Source: Streptomyces glaucescens
GTDB lineage: Bacteria; Actinomycetota; Actinomycetes; Streptomycetales; Streptomycetaceae
Assembly: GCF_000761215.1 (NCBI RefSeq)
Contig: NZ_CP009438.1
Location: 5,870,501-5,934,500, forward strand
Direction of reading: 5' to 3'
Length of the DNA: 64,000 nt
Below are positions 35,490-43,936 of this stretch, piece after piece. The notes below the pieces were generated by a model. It saw nothing but the letters and a program-made list of their open reading frames with translations, did no database searches and was not told where the DNA came from. The translations under genes and the position numbers were made by a program. How positions within the stretch are numbered: position 1 is the first letter of the stretch; each line of letters starts with the position of its first letter.

Positions 35490-37709
35490 ATGACGACTGA
35501 GCCCGAGCGGCGGCTGACGCGTGAGGCCCGCCGGACCGAGGCGACGAGCAGCGACGACAGGGACCTGGCGCTGCTGTTCGGGACGTCGACCGCCCTGTTC
35601 GCCTCCCTGGTGGGGCCCGCGCACGTGCTGGAGGCGGCGAACCCGGCCTTCTTCGCGGCCATCGGCGGCGGCCGGCGGGTCCGTACCGGTGTGCCCCTGG
35701 CCGAGCTGATGCCCGAGCTGGCCGCCCAGGGCTTCATCGACCTGCTGGACCAGGTGTACCGGTCGGGGGAGCGGCACGTCGGCCGGGACGCCCGCGTCGT
35801 CGTCGGCGTCGGCGGTGACGCCCGTGAGGCCTACTTCGACTTCACCTACGAGGCGCGCCGCGACGCCGGCGGCAACGTTATGGGCGTACGGGTGATCGGC
35901 GTGGAGACCACGCAGGCCAAGCACGCCCGGCGGCTGGCCGCGGAACAGCGCGCGCTGCTGGAGCAGATCGCCCGCCAGGCGCCGCTGCGCGAGGTCCTGG
36001 ACGGCATGTGCAGGTCGATCGAGGAACTGGCCCCCGAGGTGATCGTCTCGGTCCTGCTGGCCGACCCGGACGGCCGGCACCTGCGCCACGGCGCGGCCCC
36101 GAGCCTGCCGGACTTCTACAACGAGGCCATCGACGGCATCGCCACCGGCGAGGGAGCCGGTTCCTGCGGCACCGCCGCCCACCGGCGCCGCACCGTGATC
36201 GTCAGCGACATCGCCACCGATCCGCTGTGGAAGGACTTCCGCGACCTGGCCGGGCAGGCGGGACTCGCCGCCTGCTGGTCCACGCCGATCCTCGCCCGGG
36301 ACGGCGACCTCCTCGGCACCTTCGCGATGTATCACCGCACGCCGCGCGTGCCACAGGAATCCGACCTGGCGCTGGCCCGGGTCTTCGCCGACACCGCGGC
36401 CCTCGCCATCGAGCGTCACCACGCGGAGCAGGCCCGGCTGGCCGCCGACGCGCGGGAGAAGGCGGCCCGGGACGACCTCGCCTTCCTGCTGGCCGCCAGC
36501 ACCGCCCTGGCCGGACGGCTGGACGAACGGCAGACGCTGGAGCGCCTCGCCGCACTGTGCAGCCCGGTGCTGGCGCCGCTGGCCGCCGTGGACGTCGTGG
36601 AGGCCGGGCGGGTGCGCCGGGTCGCGGCGAGCGCCCCCACCGAGGAGGCCCGCGACCTGCTCGCCCGGCACGCCCCCGCCCGCGACGCGCAGGACGACGC
36701 CGTCCTGCGGGTCCTGGCGTCGGGTCTGACCGAAGTGGCCCGCCGCACCCCGACGGGGCCCGGCCCCTGGCGCGAGCTCGGCGTCACCGGCTACGTGTGC
36801 ATTCCCCTCCTGGACCGCGGCCGGGCCTTCGGCGCGCTGACCCTGCTGTCCACCGACGGGCACTCCTTCGACGGCCACCGGATCGCCCTGGCGGAGGAAC
36901 TGGCCCGCCGGGCCGCCTCGGCCGCCCGCAACGCACGCCAGTACGAGCAGCGCGCGGCCCTCGCCCGCGATCTGCAGACCGGTCTCCTCCTGCCCGACCT
37001 GCCCGACATCCCCGGCGCCCAGCTCGCCGCCTTCTACCACCCGGCCGGTGAGGGGCTGGAGATCGGCGGCGACTTCTACGACGTCTTCGCCCGCGGCGAC
37101 GGCAGCTGGGCCTTCATCCTCGGCGACGTCTGCGGGCGCGGCGCCCGGGCGGCGACCACCACCGCGCTGGTCCGCCACACCGCTCGCGCCGTGGCCTCCC
37201 TCCTGGACGACCCCGTCGACGTCGTCAAGGCCGTCGACAAGGCCCTGAACGAGCGCTACAGCCAGCAGAACAACGGCTTCGTCACCCTCGTCTACGGTCA
37301 CCTCGCGCCGACAGGGGACGGACTCGCCGTGCACCTCGTCCGGGCCGGCCACACGCTCCCCCTGCTGCGGGACGCCGACCACAGGGTCGACGCGGTCGAC
37401 GCGTCCGGCGGGCTGCTCGGCATAGGCATCCCGCCCAGACTCGCCGCCCGCCGGCTCACCCTCGGTCCGGGCGCGAGCCTGCTCCTCTACACCGACGGCC
37501 TCACCGAGTGCCGGGCCGACGACACCGAACAGTACGGCGACGTACGCCTGGCCAAGGCCCTGGCCGCGGCGCCGCGCGGGTCGAGTGCGGCGGACATCGT
37601 CCGGACCATCGCGGAGGACGTCCGCGGCTTCGTCGACGGGGTCGACATGGAGGACGACCAGGCGGCACTGGTCATCACCGCCGGCCCTCCGGAGCCCGGC
37701 CGCGACTGA
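35490..37709 (+). CDS. PAS-GAF-GAF-PP2C serine phosphatase (SpoIIE/RsbU-like)
   Basis: A 739-residue cytosolic phosphatase. Order: PAS-like domain (about 25-145), GAF (165-310, with SCGTAAHRRRTVIVSDIATD), a linker helix, a second GAF (330-485), and a SpoIIE-type PP2C domain (510-735) with metal-binding acids in GGDFYDVFARGDG near 526 and MEDDQAALVI near the end. Two sensory GAF domains suggest small-molecule or redox input. The ATG has GAGGGGGC upstream. It is the last gene of the island and may act on any of the three STAS proteins with an intact serine. Confidence 0.9.
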   Translation: MTTEPERRLTREARRTEATSSDDRDLALLFGTSTALFASLVGPAHVLEAANPAFFAAIGGGRRVRTGVPLAELMPELAAQGFIDLLDQVYRSGERHVGRDARVVVGVGGDAREAYFDFTYEARRDAGGNVMGVRVIGVETTQAKHARRLAAEQRALLEQIARQAPLREVLDGMCRSIEELAPEVIVSVLLADPDGRHLRHGAAPSLPDFYNEAIDGIATGEGAGSCGTAAHRRRTVIVSDIATDPLWKDFRDLAGQAGLAACWSTPILARDGDLLGTFAMYHRTPRVPQESDLALARVFADTAALAIERHHAEQARLAADAREKAARDDLAFLLAASTALAGRLDERQTLERLAALCSPVLAPLAAVDVVEAGRVRRVAASAPTEEARDLLARHAPARDAQDDAVLRVLASGLTEVARRTPTGPGPWRELGVTGYVCIPLLDRGRAFGALTLLSTDGHSFDGHRIALAEELARRAASAARNARQYEQRAALARDLQTGLLLPDLPDIPGAQLAAFYHPAGEGLEIGGDFYDVFARGDGSWAFILGDVCGRGARAATTTALVRHTARAVASLLDDPVDVVKAVDKALNERYSQQNNGFVTLVYGHLAPTGDGLAVHLVRAGHTLPLLRDADHRVDAVDASGGLLGIGIPPRLAARRLTLGPGASLLLYTDGLTECRADDTEQYGDVRLAKALAAAPRGSSAADIVRTIAEDVRGFVDGVDMEDDQAALVITAGPPEPGRD

Positions 37710-37834
37710 CCCCGCGTCACGGACGCCGGGGTGCGGCACATAGCACCGCCACCGCCGCCACGGCCGACGACGACGGTGGCCGGGGACCGCCAGAGCCGCC
37801 CGCGCCGCGCCGCGGTCCGCGGCGTCCGCGCCGG

Positions 37835-39178
37835 TCAGCGGCCGAGCAGCACCCGGCGGGCGCCCCGGGCCAGCCGGACGGCCGGACGCGACGAGTACGG
37901 CACAGGTCCCGACCGCTCCCGCCACCACGTCCGCACCTCCCGCCGCACCCGGGCCTCCAGCCGGCCCGAGCGCAGCAGGTGCTCGGCGAACTCCAGGGCG
38001 TCGCGCCGGTAGCCGCCGGTCATCGGACGGCCGTGGGCGTACGCCAGGAACTCGGGCCGGTACGCGTCCCCGAGCAGGCCCGGCAGCTCCGGCGCCACCT
38101 TCGCCACGATCCCCGCCCGCTTCCCGGCCAGCGCCCGCGCCTGCACGGCGAGCCGCGCCCGGTCGAACCCCTCCGGCGCGGGCGTCCCCGCGACGAGCGC
38201 GGACAGCAGGGCGGTCTGAGCGAGACCGAGCCGCTCACGGGCGGGACCGGCCGTACCGGGCACCGGGTCCGCGACCGCCCCGGTTCCGGGCCGGGCGGGC
38301 TCGCGGGACGAGGACCCCGCATCCTCCGGCACCGGGGCCGAGGCCGCCCGCGCCCGGCCCTCCCGCAGTGCCTCCCGGATCGCCGTCAGCTCACCCTCCA
38401 GCTCCGCCGGCCCGGGGAAGTTCTCGTCCCGCTCCAGCAGCACGCCCGGCGGCCGGACCCGTGAGGCGAGGTCGGCCAGGATGCCGAGGACCGGACGCGG
38501 AACGGGGTGGGCGTGGCTGTCGTGCCAGACGCCGTCCCGCTCGAAACCGCCCGCGACATGGACGTACGCGATGGCCTCCAGGGGCAGCTCGGCGAGCGCC
38601 TCGGCCGGGTCCTCGCCGCGGTTGACGTGGTTGGTGTACAGGTTCGCCACGTCGATCAGCAGCCGTACGCCCGTGCGGTCCGCCAGCTCGTACAGGAACT
38701 GGCCCTCCGTCATCTCCTCGCCCGGCCAGGAGATCAGCGCCGCGATGTTCTCCACCGCCAGCGGCACCGGCAGCGCGTCCTGCGCGATCCGCACGTTCTC
38801 GCACAGCACGTCCAGCGCGTCCCGGGTGCGCGGCACCGGCAGCAGGTGACCCGCCTCCAGAGACGGCGAGGCGGTCAGCGGCCCGCCCGCGCGGACGAAC
38901 GCGATGTGCTCGGTGACCAGCGGCGAACCCAGCGCCCCGGCGCGCTCGGCCAGCGCCGTGAGCCGGGCCGGGTCCGGCCGGTCCGCCCCGCCGAGGCCCA
39001 GGGAGACACCGTGCGGCACGACGGTCACCCCGCGCTCGCGCAGCCGCCGCAGCGAGTCCGGCAGGTGGCCGGGGCACACGTTCTCGGCGACGACCTCCAC
39101 CCAGTCGACGCCCGGCATCGCCTCGACCGCGTCCGCGATCTCCGGCCGCCACCCGATCCCCGTCCCGAGTCGCTCCAC
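37835..39178 (-). CDS. DUF692 (MNIO) metalloenzyme with C-terminal extension
   Basis: A 447-residue protein. Residues 1-280 form the DUF692 TIM-barrel of multinuclear non-haem iron oxidases, the family of MbnB and TglH. Likely metal ligands lie in [53 protein letters not shown] and LERDENFPG. After a low-complexity linker, residues 330-447 form a helical domain ([39 protein letters not shown]) that resembles the separate partner proteins (DUF2063/HvfC type) of other MNIO systems; that likeness is my inference. MNIO enzymes modify cysteine or other residues of small peptides. GTG 39178 is preferred because GGAGG lies 8 bases before it; GTG 39187 is an alternative. Confidence 0.8.
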   Translation of the reverse strand: MERLGTGIGWRPEIADAVEAMPGVDWVEVVAENVCPGHLPDSLRRLRERGVTVVPHGVSLGLGGADRPDPARLTALAERAGALGSPLVTEHIAFVRAGGPLTASPSLEAGHLLPVPRTRDALDVLCENVRIAQDALPVPLAVENIAALISWPGEEMTEGQFLYELADRTGVRLLIDVANLYTNHVNRGEDPAEALAELPLEAIAYVHVAGGFERDGVWHDSHAHPVPRPVLGILADLASRVRPPGVLLERDENFPGPAELEGELTAIREALREGRARAASAPVPEDAGSSSREPARPGTGAVADPVPGTAGPARERLGLAQTALLSALVAGTPAPEGFDRARLAVQARALAGKRAGIVAKVAPELPGLLGDAYRPEFLAYAHGRPMTGGYRRDALEFAEHLLRSGRLEARVRREVRTWWRERSGPVPYSSRPAVRLARGARRVLLGR

Positions 39179-39284
39179 GCCCCCCACCTCCAGGTGCTCC
39201 GTACGGTGTGCAGGGGGTATGGCCCCGCGGTCACCGGCCGAACCCCGGCGCGCGCACCTTCAGAGCAACATTTGAGGTTTCGCC

Positions 39285-40160
39285 TCACACCCGGCGGTAG
39301 CGGGCCAGCGCCACGGAGAACAGACCGAAGACGGCCAGGCCGAGCGCCACCGCAGCCAGCAGCCAGGGCCCCGCCGGGGTGCCCGCGAGAGCCCGCAGGG
39401 TACCGTCCAGGCCCTTGGCCTTCCCGGCGTCGTAGTCCCAAGCGGCGGTCACCACGAAGACGCCGGCCGCCGCGTAGACCAGACCGCGCGCCACTCCGCC
39501 GGTGACCCCCAGGACGTCCACGACCCGCCGGGCCCGCCGGGACATCCGCGCCCTCTCCAGGTGCTTGTGGAACGTGCGCCGGGCCGCGCGCACCCCGATC
39601 CCCACGCCGATCCCCAGCACGACGAGTCCCGCGAGACCCACCAGCCAGCGGCCGAGCGGCAGTTCGAGGGCGCGCGCGGTGAGGTCCCGCGACGTCGCGT
39701 CGCTGCCCTCGCTGTTCTCGGAGGAGGTCACGAACGTCAGCACGGAGAACGCCGCGAACCCGTAGAAGACGCAGCGCCCGGCGTTCAGAGCCCGCTTGGA
39801 CGCCTTGTGGCCGCCCGGTCCGGACGCCCCGAACAGGGCCTCGGACAGCCGCCACACCGCCATGCCGACCAGGCCGATGCCGATCGCCCACACCAGTGCC
39901 TCACCGAACGGCCGGCGGACCAGTTCCTGCACGGCGCCGCTGCTGTCCGCCTCCCTGGAACCGCCGCTCCCGGTGGCGATGCGCAGCGCCAGCACACCGA
40001 TCAGCAGGTACAGCGCGCCGCGTGCCGCCAGACCCCAGCGGGCGCCGGTGCCGACGACCGGGCCGTTCGCCGCGCGGCGCGCCCGGGCGGCCCCGGTGCC
40101 GCGCGCCGGGTGACGGCGCGTTCTCATCCAGCCGCGTATCGCGGACGGTCCGGTCGCCAT
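39285..40160 (-). CDS. DUF1206 family membrane protein
   Basis: A 291-residue membrane protein with a basic N-terminus and about six hydrophobic helices arranged as three repeats of a two-helix DUF1206 unit. Each unit opens with a G-A-R-G-x-x-Y-x-x-x-G type turn (WGLAARGALYLLIGVLAL, GRCVFYGFAAFSVL, ARGLVYAAAGVFVV). The function of the family is not known. The ATG has AGGAGGGC upstream. The TGA lies in a weak 5-bp hairpin, and the DUF692 gene follows after about 106 bases, so read-through into that gene is possible. Confidence 0.85.
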   Translation of the reverse strand: MATGPSAIRGWMRTRRHPARGTGAARARRAANGPVVGTGARWGLAARGALYLLIGVLALRIATGSGGSREADSSGAVQELVRRPFGEALVWAIGIGLVGMAVWRLSEALFGASGPGGHKASKRALNAGRCVFYGFAAFSVLTFVTSSENSEGSDATSRDLTARALELPLGRWLVGLAGLVVLGIGVGIGVRAARRTFHKHLERARMSRRARRVVDVLGVTGGVARGLVYAAAGVFVVTAAWDYDAGKAKGLDGTLRALAGTPAGPWLLAAVALGLAVFGLFSVALARYRRV

Positions 40161-40298
40161 GGCGCTGCCCTCCTGTCGTCGACCCGCCCGGCGGTGTGCG
40201 ATGCCGGCACGGGCCCGGATGCCCGGGGCGGCGCCGGATATGCGCCGGCCGCCACCCGCCCCCGGCGACCCGCGGGGGCGGGCGGGGGCGGACACGGC

Positions 40299-40338
40299 GC
40301 GGGCCGCCGCCCCGGACGAAAACGGGGCGGCGGCCCGC
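40299..40338 (-). terminator. Strong hairpin after the 47-residue protein gene
   Basis: A perfect 16-bp GC-only stem (40299-40314 with 40323-40338) and the loop GACGAAAA. It lies 88 bases past the stop of the leftward 47-codon gene and 139 bases before the DUF1206 start. Confidence 0.75.
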
Positions 40339-40426
40339 CACCGGCCGCGCGTCACCTCCCGCGGCCGGACCGCTCCTCGCGCATCCCGCGGCCGGATCGC
40401 CTCCCGCGAGCGGTGCGGGAGGGCGT

Positions 40427-40570
40427 TCACCGGCGGCGCAGCCTGCCGAGGAGCGTGCGGGCCTGCGCCCGGGTGCGGGGGTCCGACGCGGCGCGCCGGG
40501 CCGACGCGATGGCCCGTCGCCCCTGAGGGCTGCGGCTGTACTCCTTGAGACGGTTCAGTATGCCGGGCAT
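40427..40570 (-). CDS. Small basic conserved protein (47 residues)
   Basis: A 47-residue, strongly basic protein beginning MPGILNRLKEYSRSPQG and ending LLGRLRRR, with Arg or Lys making up about a quarter of residues. It looks like two amphipathic helices. The ribosome site GGAGGTGTC directly before the ATG is the best in the region, and a strong terminator follows, so a real small gene is likely. I recall similar short proteins in other streptomycetes but no known function; RNA, DNA or membrane binding are all possible. Confidence 0.7.
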   Translation of the reverse strand: MPGILNRLKEYSRSPQGRRAIASARRAASDPRTRAQARTLLGRLRRR

Positions 40571-40708
40571 GACACCTCCGTGAATGCGGTGCGGGGAGAG
40601 CGACTTGCCTCCTTTCCGCCCGTCTACCCCCGCGCCGCGGAAGGACGCCGGGGACGCGCGACCCCGGCCCCGCGGCGGGCGGCGCCGGGCGTCGCGTTTG
40701 CCCGCGGC

Positions 40709-40728
40709 GGATGCGGTAAGCCGCATCC
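40709..40728 (+). promoter_or_regulatory. 8-bp inverted repeat abutting a start codon
   Basis: GGATGCGG (40709-40716), loop TAAG, and CCGCATCC (40721-40728) end one base before the ATG at 40730. The gene has no separate Shine-Dalgarno sequence, so the hairpin occupies the place where ribosomes would bind. It could be an operator on DNA or a translation-controlling hairpin on RNA. Confidence 0.55.
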
Positions 40729-40729
40729 C

Positions 40730-41113
40730 ATGGCCAACACACAGGAGCAGGAGAGCAAGACGGAACGCGCCGCCCGTACGGCGAAGACGGCCGCGTCGAA
40801 GGCGGGGGAGAAGGCCGCGTCGTCCGGCAACGCCGCCTCGCGGGCGGCCCGGTCGGCGTCCGCCGGCGGCAACCGGGCGCTCAACACCGCGGGCACGGCG
40901 CTCGCGAGCACCCGGGACACCGTGGTCTCGGCCGCGGGCCAGGTGGCCTCGGTCGCCACGACGGCCTGGGCGGTCGTCAAGAACCGCAAGCTGATCGCCG
41001 CCGGGGCCGCGACGGGGGTGACGGCCCTCGCCACCGCGTCCTTCGTGGCCGGCCGCCTCGTCGAGCGCAGCGGGCAGGGGCCGATCACCCGGTGGACCGG
41101 CGGGCGCATCTGA
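40730..41113 (+). CDS. Alanine-rich single-pass membrane protein
   Basis: A 127-residue protein. Residues 1-60 are rich in Ala, Ser, Lys and Arg (KTAASKAGEKAASSGNAASR-type), like intrinsically disordered or LEA-like sequences, followed by one likely membrane helix at about 86-108 (LIAAGAATGVTALATASFVAG) and a short tail. I do not recognise the family. It diverges from the 47-residue gene. The start codon directly abuts an inverted repeat, so expression may be controlled there. Confidence 0.65.
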   Translation: MANTQEQESKTERAARTAKTAASKAGEKAASSGNAASRAARSASAGGNRALNTAGTALASTRDTVVSAAGQVASVATTAWAVVKNRKLIAAGAATGVTALATASFVAGRLVERSGQGPITRWTGGRI

Positions 41114-41391
41114 CGGTGCGGATCCCGCCGTCACCACGGGCCCTGGCAGGCTGCAGGCAGCCGTACCGGTGCGGTACGCACCGCGCGACGGCCCGCCCGC
41201 GGCCTGCCCGGAGTCCCCGATGAACGGGCACGCCCGGCCCCGCGCACCCGGCCGGCACCGCGGTGCGCCGCGCCGCTGTCACGCGGTCTGACGCGGCGGT
41301 GCCCCGGACGGGGTGACGGCAGCGCCCGCACCCGGTCGCCCGGGCGCACCTGCCCGGTGCGCGACCGGGCCGCCGCCCGCCCGCCCCGGTC

Positions 41392-42162
41392 CTACGGCCG
41401 GTGTCCGGGCCGCAGGGGGCACACGTGGCTGCCACCCTCGGCCACGACCGTCGGCCCGGGGGCGATCTCCGTGAAGCCCGCGTCGCGCACCACCGGCAGT
41501 CCGCCGGCCAGCAGTCGCTGCCAGCGCGCGGGTCCGGCGGTGCGTACGGCGAGCGGGAAACCGGCGTCGCGCCAGGCCGCGCGCTCCTCGCCGGACAGCT
41601 CCCACCAGGCCAGTTGAGCGCCGTGCCCGGCCTGCGCCATGGCCTTCCCCGCGGACATCTCCACGCCGGGGTTCAGCCACAGCACCGGCGCGCCCGGATC
41701 TTCCGCGGCCGGCGGCTCGGGGTCGTCGAGTTCGGTCCCGGACACCTGGAGCCTCGCCAGTTCCCTCGGCCAGCCGTCCAGCGGCACCGGCGGGAACACC
41801 CGCACCTCCGCCGCCTTGCCGGTGACCGTGATCCCGGGCAGCTCCCGAGCCCGGCGCCACTCGGCGCCGCGTGCCCGCCGCACCACCTTGCGGATCCGGG
41901 CGTCCTCCCAGTCCCGGACGGCCCGGGCCCATTCGCCGTCCCCCTGCGACCGCTCGTCGGACAGCATCACCAGCACCGCGCGGGCCGCCGTCTCCAGTGC
42001 GTCGGTGCGGGCCGGGGGCGCGGCCCGTTCGATCCGTACGACCAGGGGCAGCACGAACTGCGGAGCCTCGTCGCGGCCGGAGCGGGCGGACCGGAAGGGG
42101 CTGCCCGCGGAAGGGGCGGGGCCGGGAACGGCCGGGTCGGGAACGGAGGCATCCTGTGTCAC
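41392..42162 (-). CDS. PTH2-type peptidyl-tRNA hydrolase-like protein
   Basis: A 256-residue protein. The C-terminal 95 residues carry the PTH2 signature LNPGVEMSAGKAMAQAGHGA (K173, H180) and the second motif VVRDAGFTEIAPG with D226. The N-terminal 155 residues are an extra domain unlike archaeal or eukaryotic Pth2 (about 120 residues in total), with a helical part (ALETAARAVLVMLSDERSQ) and strands. Pth2 releases peptides stuck on tRNA in archaea and eukaryotes; bacteria normally use the unrelated Pth. Whether this actinobacterial form acts on peptidyl-tRNA is unproven. It is divergent from the ABC ATPase with only 44 bases between. Confidence 0.75.
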   Translation of the reverse strand: MTQDASVPDPAVPGPAPSAGSPFRSARSGRDEAPQFVLPLVVRIERAAPPARTDALETAARAVLVMLSDERSQGDGEWARAVRDWEDARIRKVVRRARGAEWRRARELPGITVTGKAAEVRVFPPVPLDGWPRELARLQVSGTELDDPEPPAAEDPGAPVLWLNPGVEMSAGKAMAQAGHGAQLAWWELSGEERAAWRDAGFPLAVRTAGPARWQRLLAGGLPVVRDAGFTEIAPGPTVVAEGGSHVCPLRPGHRP

Positions 42163-42206
42163 GTCCTTCAGTCTGCCAGGCGGGAGATCGGCGGAAGAGG
42201 CGCGCG

Positions 42207-43070
42207 GTGGGGCGGGAACGGCGACTTGAGGGGGTGGGCCGCCGCTACGGGGCGCGCGGACCCTGGGTGCTGCGGGGAGTCGGCCTGTCCGTGCCGCCCG
42301 GTGCCCTGATCCGCGTGGAGGGCGCCAACGGCACCGGCAAGTCGACCCTCCTGCGCCTGCTCGCGGGCCTGGACGCGCCCACCGAGGGCCGGGTCACCGG
42401 CCGGCCGCGCACCGCCTACGTCCCCGAGCGCTTCCCGGGGGCCCTGCCGTTCACCCCGGCCGGCTACCTCCGGCACCTGGGCGCCGTGCACGGCCTGTCC
42501 CGCGCACGGGCCGCCCGCGCCGCCGACGTCTGGCTGGAGCGTTTCGGCGCCGCCGCGCACGCCCGCACACCCATGCGGCGGCTGTCGAAGGGCAGCAGCC
42601 AGAAGGTGGCCGTCGCGCAGGCGCTGCTCGCCGATCCGGAGCTGCTCGTGCTGGACGAGGCGTGGACCGGCCTGGACGCCGCGGCCCGCGCCGAGCTGGA
42701 ACGGGCGGTCGCCGAGCGGACGGCGGACGGGGGCGCCGTCGTCTTCGTCGACCACGATCCGCGGCGGCTGGCCGGTGCGCCCGTCGCCGTCCACGTCGTC
42801 CGCGACGGCGCCCTGCACCGCCGTACCGGACAGCCGGCCCCGGCGCCCGGCCCGCGGGCCACCGTCGAGGTGCAGGGACCGCCCGGCGCGGCGCTGCCCG
42901 CCGGCGTCCTGCGGCTGGCCGCCTCGGCCGCCGAGACGGCCCCGGGCCGGCACCGGCTCTCCGTCCCCGCCACCCGTTCCGACGTCGTGCTGCGCGCGCT
43001 GCTGACGGCGGCCCCGCCCTGGCACGTCGTCTCGGTGCGCCCCCCCGCCGACCCGGAAAGTCCTCGATGA
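42207..43070 (+). CDS. ABC transporter ATP-binding protein
   Basis: A 287-residue ATPase with all ABC motifs: Walker A GANGTGKST (39-47), signature LSKGSSQKVAVAQAL (an SKGSSQK form of LSGGQ), Walker B LLVLDEAWTGLD and switch His in VFVDHDPRRL. A C-terminal extension of about 80 residues ends the protein. The class is that of small export or multidrug ABC-2-like systems. GTG 42207 is preferred for its GGAAGAGG ribosome site. It is coupled to the permease gene by an ATGA overlap. Confidence 0.88.
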   Translation: MGRERRLEGVGRRYGARGPWVLRGVGLSVPPGALIRVEGANGTGKSTLLRLLAGLDAPTEGRVTGRPRTAYVPERFPGALPFTPAGYLRHLGAVHGLSRARAARAADVWLERFGAAAHARTPMRRLSKGSSQKVAVAQALLADPELLVLDEAWTGLDAAARAELERAVAERTADGGAVVFVDHDPRRLAGAPVAVHVVRDGALHRRTGQPAPAPGPRATVEVQGPPGAALPAGVLRLAASAAETAPGRHRLSVPATRSDVVLRALLTAAPPWHVVSVRPPADPESPR

Positions 43071-43738
43071 CCGCCCTGCTCCGCTACCAGGCCGCGCTGT
43101 TGTTCCGCTCGCAGCGGTGGCTGCCGCCGTTCGTCCTCCACGCCGCCCTGCTGGCGGTGAGCGTGCGGGGCGGGCAGCCGGTGCTGGACTCGCTCGGCTA
43201 CGCGGCCGCCGCGCTGCTGCCCGTCGCCGCCTGGCTCACCCGCGTCTGCGCCGAAGGCGAACCCGCCCCGGCGCGGGCCTGCGCCGCGGCCGCGGCCGGG
43301 CCGGCGCGGGCGCATTTGGCGTGCCTGCTGGTGGCGCTCGCCGCCGCGGCGGCCCTCGGCGTCCTGGCGGCCCTCGTGGTGACGTTGATCAGCGACCCGG
43401 CGAGCGCCGACGGGCGGACGCGGGTGGACCGGCCGTCGGCCGCGGCCGCGGGGCTGCTCGCCGCGCTGGTCTGCGCCGCGGTCGGCACCGCCGTCGGCGC
43501 GCTCACCGCCCGGCCGGTGCTGCGCTCGACCGGCCGGGCGGTGCCCGCGCTGCTGCTGGGGGTCCTGCTGGCGCTGGTGCTGACCGGTTCCCCGGCGAAC
43601 GCGGCGGTCACCGGCCTGGTCACCGGCTCACGCTCGGGCGCCGTCCCGTTCCCGCTGCTGCCGCCGGCCGGGGCGGCGCTGCTCGCGGCGGCGGCGGCCG
43701 CCGTGGCCTGCGCGCTCGCCTCCCGGCGGTCAGCCTGA
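43067..43738 (+). CDS. ABC transporter membrane subunit
   Basis: A 223-residue, very hydrophobic, alanine-rich protein with about six membrane segments and a short central basic loop (SDPASADGRTRVDRPS). There is no recognisable substrate signature. Its ATG overlaps the stop of the ATPase gene, so the pair should form a dedicated transporter, probably an exporter because no binding protein is near. Its 3' end overlaps the opposite-strand zinc-ribbon gene by 9 bases. Confidence 0.8.
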   Translation: MTALLRYQAALLFRSQRWLPPFVLHAALLAVSVRGGQPVLDSLGYAAAALLPVAAWLTRVCAEGEPAPARACAAAAAGPARAHLACLLVALAAAAALGVLAALVVTLISDPASADGRTRVDRPSAAAAGLLAALVCAAVGTAVGALTARPVLRSTGRAVPALLLGVLLALVLTGSPANAAVTGLVTGSRSGAVPFPLLPPAGAALLAAAAAAVACALASRRSA

Positions 43739-43918
43739 GCAGGAGGTGCGCTGTGCCTCCTGCCACTCGCAGACCGGGCAGAGGGTGATCCCCTTGTACG
43801 ACTCGGGGTACTCCGTCGGCTCCCGGCACAGCACGCACTCCGCGTACGGCGGTCCGTCCGCCCTGGGGGGCCTGGTCGCGTCGATCAGGCAGTAGTCGTT
43901 GACCTCGGCCTCGCTCAT
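43730..43918 (-). CDS. Small zinc-ribbon-like protein
   Basis: A 62-residue protein with two CxxC pairs, C28/C31 (ECVLC) and C47/C50 (CPVC), spaced like a zinc ribbon, and aromatic residues around them (YPESYKGITLCPVCEW). C10 and C60 are extra cysteines. No function is known; small zinc ribbons often bind nucleic acid or partner proteins. The gene ends inside the convergent permease gene. Confidence 0.75.
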   Translation of the reverse strand: MSEAEVNDYCLIDATRPPRADGPPYAECVLCREPTEYPESYKGITLCPVCEWQEAQRTSCSG

Positions 43919-43936
43919 ACCCCCAGCGTAGAGCGG

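Noticed and set aside
35871-35882. Apparent TTA trinucleotide inside the GAF-PP2C phosphatase gene, possible bldA control
   Set aside because: It is out of frame (GTT ATG); I noticed no in-frame TTA codon in any gene called here.
42207-43918. Small ABC transporter plus zinc-ribbon gene considered as a bacteriocin export or immunity system
   Set aside because: No precursor peptide or modification gene is nearby, and the zinc-ribbon gene is on the opposite strand, overlapping only at its end.
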